Origin: JANQMY01 sp965227095
GTDB lineage: Bacteria; Pseudomonadota; Alphaproteobacteria; JANQMY01
DNA: 64,000 bases
Direction of reading: 5' to 3'
NCBI GenBank assembly: GCA_965227095.1
Contig: CBDDFL010000001.1
Span: 1,054,001 to 1,118,000, forward strand
Shown: positions 34,331 to 40,867 of the stretch, piece after piece
How the letters are laid out: every line of letters starts with the position of its first letter
How positions within the stretch are numbered: position 1 is the stretch's first letter
Position numbers and translations under genes: made by a program
The notes under the pieces: generated by a model
Seen by the model: only the letters and a program-made list of their open reading frames with translations
Database searches by the model: none
Told to the model about the DNA's origin: nothing

Positions 34331-34993
34331 TTAGGCGCTTGGATCGGGGACTTTGCGCAAATAAGGCTTCACGGTTTCCCAGCCATTGGGAAAAAGCTCC
34401 TTGGCTTGTTCGTCGTTGACAGCGGGCACAATGATGACATCGTCGCCATGCTGCCAATTGGCGGGGGTGGCCACTTTATGTTCTGCGGTGAGCTGACAGG
34501 AATCCAAGACCCGCAGAAGCTCATCAAAATTTCGTCCCGTACTCATGGGATAGGTCAGGCTCATTTTAATTTTCTTGTCCGGCCCCACCAAAAACACCGA
34601 ACGAACAGTCAGATTGTCCACGGCGGTGCGATCACCGGCGGCACCATCTTCGCTGGCGGGCAGCATGTCATAGAGTTTTGCCACTGCTAGATTTTCATCG
34701 GCAATCAGCGGGTAGCTCAAAGTCGCGCCCGATGTTTCTTCAATGTCTTTTGTCCAAGCCTTGTGATCGCTGACGGAATCCACAGACAAGCCGATGATCT
34801 TGCAGTTCCGTTTTTCGAATTCCGCCTGCATGCGGGCAAGATAGCCAAGCTCGGTTGTGCAGACGGGTGTGAAATCCTTTGGGTGGGAGAATAGGACGCC
34901 CCATCCCTCCCCAATCCAACTGTGGAAATCGATCTGTCCTTCTGTGGTTTCCGCAGTGAAGTTTGGCGCGGTGTCGTTGATGCGCAGGCTCAT
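34331..34993 (-). CDS. 1-Cys peroxiredoxin (Prx6 type)
   Basis: 220 residues from ATG 34993 with a strong AGGAGG site. The peroxidatic Cys45 is in FSHPKDFTPVCTTELGYLAR, the Prx6/AhpC-TSA 1-Cys signature. The C-terminal 1-CysPrx_C domain follows (ANWQHGDDVIIVPAVND, FPNGWETVKPYLR). It reduces hydroperoxides in the cytosol. A separate second peroxiredoxin lies 10 kb away. Downstream is a clear terminator, so it is monocistronic. Confidence 0.94.
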   Translation of the reverse strand: MSLRINDTAPNFTAETTEGQIDFHSWIGEGWGVLFSHPKDFTPVCTTELGYLARMQAEFEKRNCKIIGLSVDSVSDHKAWTKDIEETSGATLSYPLIADENLAVAKLYDMLPASEDGAAGDRTAVDNLTVRSVFLVGPDKKIKMSLTYPMSTGRNFDELLRVLDSCQLTAEHKVATPANWQHGDDVIIVPAVNDEQAKELFPNGWETVKPYLRKVPDPSA

Positions 34994-35176
34994 GGTGACC
35001 TCCTGTCCTACCGTCAAATATACTTGATGCTCTCACGAATTGGGGGCGGGGCCAGCGGGTTGCAAGGGGGATGTGGCCTCGTCTCTAGATAGCTGCTGTG
35101 GAGTATCACAGAGTGTCAGCGGAAACCAGGCGGCGGATCCAAAACACCGTCAAATCTTAGGGTGATGTGCGTATCA

Positions 35177-35767
35177 TCACGTTTTGAGGGCGTCGAGAAA
35201 GCGCGTGATCATCGCGCGTACGTCCTGCTTGGTTTTTTTGGGGCGCTTGCTTTCCCCGATTAAAAGTCCGCCTTCGACCAGCACGCTGAGGAACAGACGC
35301 ACCAGAATGTCTACGGGTTGCCGGGCGATGGCGCCTTCGGCCATCAATCCGTCGAACAGCGTGTTCAAAAGACCAGAGGCGGTTCGTTCGCCAATCTCCG
35401 CGAGCCGCCTTGGGCCCAAAACGGTGGGGGCGTCCACCAACACGATGCGCCGATAGGCGGGATCGGTGCAGTGATCCAAAAACATATCGATGCCGCCCAG
35501 TAACGCAGACCACAAGTCCCTGCCGGTTTCCAGATTGCTGGTAACGTCATCCACAAAAGACGCTTCCAACGATTCCACCAAGTCCGCGAACAGGTCTTCT
35601 TTGTTGCGGTAATGATGGTACAGCGCCCCCTTGGTCACCCGGGCGTGGCGGCAAATCTCATCCACTGAGGTGTTGTGATAGCCATGCTCCGCAAACAGCG
35701 CACGCCCACTGTCCAACAGGGCCGCACGGGTCGCTTCGGCATATTCTTCTTTTCTGGTCTTGCTCAT
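35177..35767 (-). CDS. TetR family transcriptional regulator
   Basis: 196 residues from ATG 35767 (MSKTRKEEYAEATR). The HTH region is LFAEHGYHNTSVDEICRHARVTKGALYHHYRNKEDLF, in standard TetR form (here given as two adjoining parts: HNTSVDEICRHARV and TKGALYHHYRNKEDLF). A C-terminal domain with GGIDMFLDHCTDPAYRRIVL resembles regulators grouped with TetR_C proteins of efflux or detoxification operons. It is divergent from a GST gene, and a palindrome lies between them. It therefore probably represses the GST gene and itself. Confidence 0.9.
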   Translation of the reverse strand: MSKTRKEEYAEATRAALLDSGRALFAEHGYHNTSVDEICRHARVTKGALYHHYRNKEDLFADLVESLEASFVDDVTSNLETGRDLWSALLGGIDMFLDHCTDPAYRRIVLVDAPTVLGPRRLAEIGERTASGLLNTLFDGLMAEGAIARQPVDILVRLFLSVLVEGGLLIGESKRPKKTKQDVRAMITRFLDALKT

Positions 35768-35787
35768 TCTGACATTGATAGCTATAT

Positions 35788-35804
35788 ACATACCATCGGT
35801 ATGT
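35788..35804. promoter_or_regulatory. TetR operator between tetR and GST
   Basis: ACATACC-ATC-GGTATGT, a 7+3+7 palindrome 21 bases from the TetR start and 23 bases before the GST start. Its half-site ACATACC is the same as in the 26-bp operator at 19607-19632, with a spacer of three instead of none. Confidence 0.75.
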
Positions 35805-35826
35805 CAAAAACCAAAGGTACGAAAAT

Positions 35827-36489
35827 ATGCTCACTCTGTATCATGCGCCTCTGACCCGGTCCACCCGCGTGCGCTGGTTGCTCGAAGAGCTTGACGTTCC
35901 CCACACCGTCCACCCGATCGATTTCTTTTCCGACGAACGGTCGACGCCGGAATTCCGTGCGCTCAGCCCGCAGGGGCGTCTGCCGGTGATCCAAGATGAT
36001 GACTTTGTCTTGTTTGAATCCGGTGCCATCGTTGAATACCTGCTGGATGAATACGGCAATGGGCGCTTTCAACCGGGGATGTCTGCGAAGGAACGCGCCC
36101 CCATGCTGCAATGGATGCATTGGGGTGAAGCAACATTGCTGCCGCCCATGGATAAGATCCTGGAACATGGGATTATTCGGCCGCCTGAAAAGCGCATCGC
36201 TGAGGTGGCGGAAGAAGGGCGGGCGCAAACGGCCGAATGTTTGGAAGCTCTTGAAGCCCAACTCGAAAAAACCAAAGACAAAGGCCCCTTTATCTTGGGC
36301 GAGCTGACGGGCGCCGACTTTGTCACCTTCTATGGAATTTGGTTTGCGGAGATTTTAGGGGAACTTGAGAACTCACCAAATATTAAAGCCTATTTCGAGG
36401 CGTTTATGGCGCGGCCCAAATTTCAGGCGGCGATGGCGGATTCCTTTGAAGCGGTTCAAGTCTTCGCGGATATGATTCCGAAAAAATAG
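35827..36489 (+). CDS. Glutathione S-transferase
   Basis: 220 residues. The N-terminal thioredoxin-fold domain has LTLYHAPLTRSTRVRWLLEE with Ser/Thr near the glutathione site, PQGRLPVIQDD with the conserved cis-Pro, and FESGAIVEYLLDEYG. The C-terminal helical domain follows (ILGELTGADFVTFYGIWF with the structural Asp). It conjugates or isomerises electrophiles in the cytosol. It is preceded by a TetR operator and divergent tetR, so it is probably induced by an electrophilic ligand. A bidirectional terminator follows. Confidence 0.92.
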   Translation: MLTLYHAPLTRSTRVRWLLEELDVPHTVHPIDFFSDERSTPEFRALSPQGRLPVIQDDDFVLFESGAIVEYLLDEYGNGRFQPGMSAKERAPMLQWMHWGEATLLPPMDKILEHGIIRPPEKRIAEVAEEGRAQTAECLEALEAQLEKTKDKGPFILGELTGADFVTFYGIWFAEILGELENSPNIKAYFEAFMARPKFQAAMADSFEAVQVFADMIPKK

Positions 36490-36490
36490 G

Positions 36491-36527
36491 CACGAAAAAA
36501 GGGGAGCAAACGCTCCCCTGTTTCGTG
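36491..36527. terminator. Bidirectional terminator between GST and peptide genes
   Basis: Inner stem GGGGAGC-AAAC-GCTCCCC (36501-36518) and an outer stem CACGAAA/TTTCGTG (36491-36497, 36521-36527). It has an A-tract on the left and a short T-tract on the right, so it can serve the plus-strand GST gene and the minus-strand peptide pair. Confidence 0.8.
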
Positions 36528-36551
36528 TCGTACCAGATGACGTTGTCTGGT

Positions 36552-36635
36552 TTAGCCAAGAAGAAGAAAGGGCTGGGCCAGGACAAGCGTAACAGGGGCA
36601 AAGAACGCGGCGTTTAAGAAATTTTGGCGGTTCAT
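36552..36635 (-). CDS. Small hydrophobic peptide B (27 residues), new family
   Basis: ATG 36635 follows AGGAG at six bases. The N-terminus is MNRQNFLNAA, and the hydrophobic remainder is FFAPVTLVLAQPFLLLG. It shares the core APVT...QPF with peptides A and C. It begins 28 bases after the stop of peptide C on the same strand, with no promoter between, so C and B are a two-gene unit ending at the 36491-36527 terminator. One membrane segment. Function unknown. Confidence 0.76.
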   Translation of the reverse strand: MNRQNFLNAAFFAPVTLVLAQPFLLLG

Positions 36636-36663
36636 GATGAACTCCTATTCGTCTGTGGTCTGA

Positions 36664-36747
36664 TTAGATGAAGGCGATGAATGGCTGGGCGAACGCGACC
36701 GTGACAGGGGCCAGGAATGCGATCTTCAAGAAAAATTCGTTTTTCAT
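36664..36747 (-). CDS. Small hydrophobic peptide C (27 residues), new family
   Basis: ATG 36747 follows GGAGAGAGACA, almost the same ribosome site as peptide A. The N-terminus is MKNEFFLKIA, and the remainder is FLAPVTVAFAQPFIAFI, a single hydrophobic segment. It is close to peptide A in core and leader, and to peptide B in length and position. It is the first gene of the C-B pair. Function unknown. The basic start and short membrane segment point to insertion in the inner membrane. Confidence 0.79.
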   Translation of the reverse strand: MKNEFFLKIAFLAPVTVAFAQPFIAFI

Positions 36748-36890
36748 TGTCTCTCTCCGTTTGAGTGTTGTGTCTTGCGACACCTCACATTTGGGAGACC
36801 GGCGGAAGATTACATGTGACCGGTGTTACATTTCACACCTGCTAGACGGCGCGGGTGCTAACGGGCGGCAAAAGTGTGTGTGCTGTCACA
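36748..36890 (-). promoter_or_regulatory. Leader of peptides C-B with Crp-type sites and hairpin
   Basis: On the minus strand: TGTGA-N6-ACACA (36875-36890, weaker), 60 bases later TGTAA-N6-TCACA (36815-36830), TGTAATC, CTTCCGCC, AAATGTG, a hairpin GTGTC-GCAA-GACAC (36770-36783) and GGAGAGAG. The order and spacing match the leader of peptide A. The site plus flanks also reads as the near-palindrome ATGTGAC-CGGT-GTTACAT on the plus strand (36814-36831). Confidence 0.7.
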
Positions 36891-36958
36891 TTTCACCCTC
36901 CTTGATAGGGCAGGGCTACCGCATATCGCGTTCTTTAAAGCCATCCAGCCTTCCGCTC

Positions 36959-36978
36959 ATTCCTGCGAAAGCAGGAAT
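36959..36978. repeat. Palindromic intergenic repeat
   Basis: ATTCCTGC-GAAA-GCAGGAAT forms an 8-bp stem with a GAAA tetraloop. It is followed by a looser inverted pair (GATCCCCG near 36996 and CGACCGGGAT near 37020). It resembles the common CATTCCTGCGAAAGCAGGAATCC dispersed element. The 36891-37081 stretch contains nothing else that I recognise. Confidence 0.7.
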
Positions 36979-37081
36979 CCCAAGCTATTCGCCCAAGATC
37001 CCCGTTCGCCAAAGGGCGGCGACCGGGATGGGCGCAAGAGGTGGCTTCCTCCATTTGTGATGCTTCCCCTCTTGCAGGGCC

Positions 37082-37894
37082 TTACTGCATGAAGAAAAGG
37101 CGCGTCGCGTCATCGGCCGGAAAGAAGCTTTCCAGGCGGATTTCCTGCAAGGTGATGTCAAAAGGCGTGCCCAACGTGGTCATGGTGGTCATAAAAGACA
37201 GTTCTACGCCGTCTTTCGCCATATCCACCGTCAGCAGGGGTTTCTGCCAGTCTTGGGCGACCAATTGGCGCCAGTTTTCGGGCACCCCGGGGTAGGAAGC
37301 GCATTCGTCCAAGATCTCTAAGGCTTCTGGCGGGTTGCCCGCGGCATTTGCTTCCGCCTGCAAGCGGCGCAGCATGACCGAGGCCACGTCATTCCAGTTG
37401 CGAATATGATCACGGTAGCCATCAGGGTGCAGTAGGCCGCGCATAAGATTAGCCGAGATGTCCGGCAGGTCTTCAAGCCGGTCGACGCCGAACAAAAACA
37501 TTTGAAGTTTCATGGCGCCCATATTGGCTTGCAGTACGGTGTGAAAGCGGTCGAACACCATGGCGGGAAACGGCTCGTTTCCTTTCAGGAGCTGTTCAAG
37601 GGCGCTGTTGACGGTGGACAGCACTTCGTCGGTGGGGGCGCTTTCGCGATAGCCGGGGGCAAAACCCGCCGCCAGCAGTAATTCGTTGCGGTCCCGCAAG
37701 GGCACTTCCAAGGCTTCGCTCACAATGTAGACCATGGTCCGGCTGGGCCGAGACCGGCCAGATTCCAAGAAACTGATGTGTTTCTGGGAGGAATCGCAGC
37801 GCAGCGCCAATTCCAATTGGCTTATTCCGCGGCTCTGGCGCCAGGTTTTGAGTAGCGCCGGAAAATTATTGTCGAGGGTCGAGGTCATCGTCAT
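37082..37894 (-). CDS. XRE family regulator with MmyB-like ligand-binding domain
   Basis: 270 residues from ATG 37894. The N-terminal helix-turn-helix spans about residues 10-65 (LLKTWRQSRGISQLELALRC, SSQKHISFLESGRSRPSR). The C-terminal part (MVFDRFHTVLQANMGAMKL, DVASVMLRRLQAEA, LSFMTTMTTLGTPFDITLQE) matches the MmyB-like domain, a PAS-like fold found to bind fatty-acid-type ligands. It is divergent from hsp20 and lies upstream of the small peptide pair. Control of either is possible but unproven. Confidence 0.9.
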   Translation of the reverse strand: MTMTSTLDNNFPALLKTWRQSRGISQLELALRCDSSQKHISFLESGRSRPSRTMVYIVSEALEVPLRDRNELLLAAGFAPGYRESAPTDEVLSTVNSALEQLLKGNEPFPAMVFDRFHTVLQANMGAMKLQMFLFGVDRLEDLPDISANLMRGLLHPDGYRDHIRNWNDVASVMLRRLQAEANAAGNPPEALEILDECASYPGVPENWRQLVAQDWQKPLLTVDMAKDGVELSFMTTMTTLGTPFDITLQEIRLESFFPADDATRLFFMQ

Positions 37895-38060
37895 GGCCAA
37901 ACAGTGCCACCGGACAGGAATTCAGGCAATTACCTCCGGCGTAATCGTGATGGGCGCCCGCTCGGCTTGACGCAGATCAATGATTTACCAGTCGAAAAGT
38001 GGAGAATTAAAAACACCCAACGGGTGGTGGCTCACCAAAGAAAGGAAGAAGGAAAAGGCC

Positions 38061-38555
38061 ATGTCAAGATTCCCCGTATTGCACCGTAGACGTCAACAGC
38101 CCCTCAAAGCAGCGTCGAACCCATTTGATCTGTTCAGCAGAAGTTTTGACGATCTTTTTTCGGACTATTTGTCGAACGATCTCATGTCCAACCGGTTCAT
38201 CGATGCGACACAGACACATCCTGCGCTCGCTCGATTGAACATCAGTGAAACGGATACAGCAATCGAAGTGTCCGTGGATCTTCCCGGCATGGATCAAGAA
38301 AATATTGATGTGTCTTTGGCGGACGGTGTCCTGACCATTCAAGGCGAACGTGAAGACGAAACCAAAGATGATAAGAAAGATTATCATCGGGTAGAGCGCA
38401 GCTACGGCGCGTTTTGCCGCCAAATCGCCATGCCATCGACAATCGATGAAGACCAGGTTGACGCCAAGTTTGAAAATGGCGTGCTGGTCGTCACCTGTAA
38501 AAAAAGCGCCCAAGCCAAAGAGCAAAAGCGCAAGATATCCGTGAAAGCCGCCTGA
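38061..38555 (+). CDS. Hsp20/alpha-crystallin family small heat-shock protein
   Basis: 164 residues from ATG 38061, after GGAAGAAGGAAAAGG. An N-terminal Phe-rich arm (SNPFDLFSRSFDDLFSDYL) precedes an alpha-crystallin domain (residues about 55-160) with ISETDTAIEVSVDLPGMDQ, DGVLTIQGERE and the A-x-x-x-NGVL motif (KFENGVLVV). It is an ATP-independent holdase that forms oligomers. The leader contains CACCCAACGGGTGGTG, which can form a hairpin before the ribosome site. I do not see a convincing ROSE element. Confidence 0.94.
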   Translation: MSRFPVLHRRRQQPLKAASNPFDLFSRSFDDLFSDYLSNDLMSNRFIDATQTHPALARLNISETDTAIEVSVDLPGMDQENIDVSLADGVLTIQGEREDETKDDKKDYHRVERSYGAFCRQIAMPSTIDEDQVDAKFENGVLVVTCKKSAQAKEQKRKISVKAA

Positions 38556-38590
38556 ATTTGGACCCCGTATAGACGGCGACTTAATCGGTC

Positions 38591-38658
38591 CCTGCGACGC
38601 GCATGTTTCCCCAACATGGCTCCCCAATGCCTCGCGTGTCGCAGGGGATTTTGCGACA
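38591..38658 (+). promoter_or_regulatory. Structured RNA region with competing hairpins
   Basis: CCTGCGAC (38591-38598) can pair with GTCGCAGG (38638-38645), enclosing an inner hairpin CATGTT-TCCCC-AACATG. The TGTCGC at 38637-38642 can instead pair with GCGACA (38653-38658). The two pairings exclude each other. It may be the hsp20 terminator, or a leader element of the TonB receptor 170 bases downstream. A further GGGGTG...CACCCC pair follows near 38667-38693. Confidence 0.45.
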
Positions 38659-38732
38659 GATTGTTTGGGGTGGGGATCATTTTTCGGCACCCCAGAACCA
38701 TCCGTGACTGCTCACTTTATTGCTCGAGACCT

Positions 38733-38748
38733 AACCGGTCGGCCGGTT
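38733..38748. promoter_or_regulatory. Inverted repeat upstream of the TonB receptor
   Basis: AACCGG-TCGG-CCGGTT, a 6+4+6 inverted repeat 80 bases before the receptor start. It could be a repressor site. No Fur-box-like sequence was seen. Confidence 0.4.
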
Positions 38749-38827
38749 CGGCCCGTTCGGGTTGTACGCATGTGCCATCTAAACTAGAACATCTAAAAGT
38801 CTGATTAGAGTGGAGCGTACCAGGTTG

Positions 38828-40867
38828 ATGCGGGGGAGAGGTTGTTCGGTTGCGGCACTTTGTGTTGTAGGTTGCTTTTCATTTTCTGGTGTCCAGGCGC
38901 AGGACGACACATCCGAAGTGGATGAGATTATCGTTTACGGCCGCGCCATCGACATGATCGGCAAGGCGATCTCGGGGTCTCAAGGGATTGTCGGATATGC
39001 CGACTTTGAAGACCGTCCTCTCTTGCGGGTTGGTGAATTATTGGAAGTCGTTCCAGGCATGGTGGCGACTCAACATTCCGGCACCGGCAAAGCGAACCAA
39101 TATTTCCTGCGCGGGTTCAATCTTGATCATGGCACCGATTTCGCAGCCTTTGTCGATGGGACGCCTATCAACTTCAGAACACACGGCCATGGCCAGGGAT
39201 ATCTGGATCTCAGCTTCCTGATCCCGGAGCTGACGGAACGCATCGAATTTCGCAAAGGACCTTATTTCTCCGACGTCGGAGATTTTTCAGCCGCCGGCAC
39301 CACCAAATTCAAAACCTATGACTCGCTTCCGTCGAGCATTGCGGAAGCAACCATCGGCGAATTTGGTTATCGGCGTGGCCTCATTGCCCATTCTCAGGAC
39401 GTCGCCACCGGCAGCTTGTTGATCGCCGGTGAAACGGTGTTTTTTGACAACCCCTTTGACCTTGATGAGGACTTAAGGAAGGTCAACGGCTTTGCCAAAT
39501 ATAGTCACAAGGGGACATCCGCTGATTGGCATATCGCGTTGAGCGCCTATGACGCGGAGTGGATTTCTACGGATCAGGTTCCGCTCCGTTCGATCGCCAG
39601 CGGACAAATTTCCCGTCTTGGGTTCATCGATCCCGACCTCGGCGGAAACACGACCCGCATTGCGGTGAGCGGTCAGGGGGTTTCGGGCGGGATAAGCCTA
39701 TCGGCATACGCCATCTACTACGATTTCAATCTGTATTCGAACTTTACCTATTTTGCCAATGACCCTGTGAATGGCGACGAATTTGAACAGCAAGACGAAC
39801 GCCTCACGACCGGGGGGTCTGCGGCGTATGCGTGGGGAACGCGCCTTTTAGGGAAAGAGGCCGCCATTCGGCTGGGCGGCGATCTCCGCTATGACCGGAT
39901 TTTTTCGGTCGGCCTGTTCAACACCAGTGGCCGCCAGCGATTGAGCACCGTGCGGGACGACGAGGTGGACCAGTTCAGTTTCGGCGCTTTTTCCGAGATT
40001 GAGCTTGATCTCACGGATCGTCTTCGAACCACGATTGGCCTGCGGGGCGATTTTTATGCCTACGATGTCAGCGCCAATTTGAGCCAGAATTCCGGCAGCG
40101 GGTCGGACGGAATTGTCACGCCCGTGGCAGCCCTGGCCTTTCGGGCGACCGACACGATTGAGCTGTACGCCAATTATGGGCAAGGATTTCATTCAAACGA
40201 TGTCCGGGGCGCCACAATTTCACTCGATCCCGTTACGCTTGCGTCCGTTAACCCCATCGATGTGCTGGTGCGCGCCGAGGGGGCGGAAATCGGTGCGCGG
40301 TATGAACGCAAATCGTTTAACGCCTCGCTTGTCGGATTCTGGCTTACGCTCGACAGCGAACTCGTCTTTGTGGGCGATGCCGGAACCACTGAACCAAATG
40401 GGGCCACCGAACGTTTCGGTGTTGAGTTCAACGCGTTCTGGCAACCAACCGACTGGCTGACATTGGATGCCAATGCCGCCTTTACGGATGCCCGGTTCAA
40501 GAATGCACCATCGACGGCAGATCGCATTCCCCAGGCCGTGGAAAATGTGTTTGGCGCTGGGGCGTCCGTGCGGCCGGTGGAGAACTTGACCCTCACAATG
40601 CGCGCCCGCCGGTTTGGGGAAGCCCCTCTGATCGAAGATGGCTCTGTGTTTTCAGAGCCAACCACCGTCGTGAATTTGGGGGCCTATTATAATTTTAAGT
40701 CGGTGCGCCTGGGGCTCGACGTTCTCAATCTTTTCGATTCGCAGGATGCGGACATTACCTATTTCTATGAATCGCAGCTGTCAGGCGAGCCGTCCGCTGT
40801 AGAGGATATTCACCTGCACCCTGCGGAACCCCGGCAAATACGCGGAAGCATTCGTTTTCGATTCTAA
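38828..40867 (+). CDS. TonB-dependent outer-membrane receptor
   Basis: 679 residues from ATG 38828. A GTG at 38810 is an alternative. The signal peptide (CSVAALCVVGCFSFSGVQA-Q) is followed by a TonB-box-like DEIIVYGRA. The plug domain follows (LRVGELLEVVPGMVATQHSG, NQYFLRGFNLDHGTDFAAFV). A 22-stranded barrel ends in IRGSIRFRF with terminal Phe, as outer-membrane proteins need. It imports a large or scarce ligand using TonB energy. Its ligand is unknown. It converges with an MFS gene, overlapping by four bases. Confidence 0.92.
   Translation: MRGRGCSVAALCVVGCFSFSGVQAQDDTSEVDEIIVYGRAIDMIGKAISGSQGIVGYADFEDRPLLRVGELLEVVPGMVATQHSGTGKANQYFLRGFNLDHGTDFAAFVDGTPINFRTHGHGQGYLDLSFLIPELTERIEFRKGPYFSDVGDFSAAGTTKFKTYDSLPSSIAEATIGEFGYRRGLIAHSQDVATGSLLIAGETVFFDNPFDLDEDLRKVNGFAKYSHKGTSADWHIALSAYDAEWISTDQVPLRSIASGQISRLGFIDPDLGGNTTRIAVSGQGVSGGISLSAYAIYYDFNLYSNFTYFANDPVNGDEFEQQDERLTTGGSAAYAWGTRLLGKEAAIRLGGDLRYDRIFSVGLFNTSGRQRLSTVRDDEVDQFSFGAFSEIELDLTDRLRTTIGLRGDFYAYDVSANLSQNSGSGSDGIVTPVAALAFRATDTIELYANYGQGFHSNDVRGATISLDPVTLASVNPIDVLVRAEGAEIGARYERKSFNASLVGFWLTLDSELVFVGDAGTTEPNGATERFGVEFNAFWQPTDWLTLDANAAFTDARFKNAPSTADRIPQAVENVFGAGASVRPVENLTLTMRARRFGEAPLIEDGSVFSEPTTVVNLGAYYNFKSVRLGLDVLNLFDSQDADITYFYESQLSGEPSAVEDIHLHPAEPRQIRGSIRFRF

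Noticed and set aside
37980..38060. Possible ROSE-type RNA thermometer in the hsp20 leader
   Set aside because: A short hairpin is possible, but it does not mask the ribosome site and the conserved ROSE motif near the Shine-Dalgarno is not seen.
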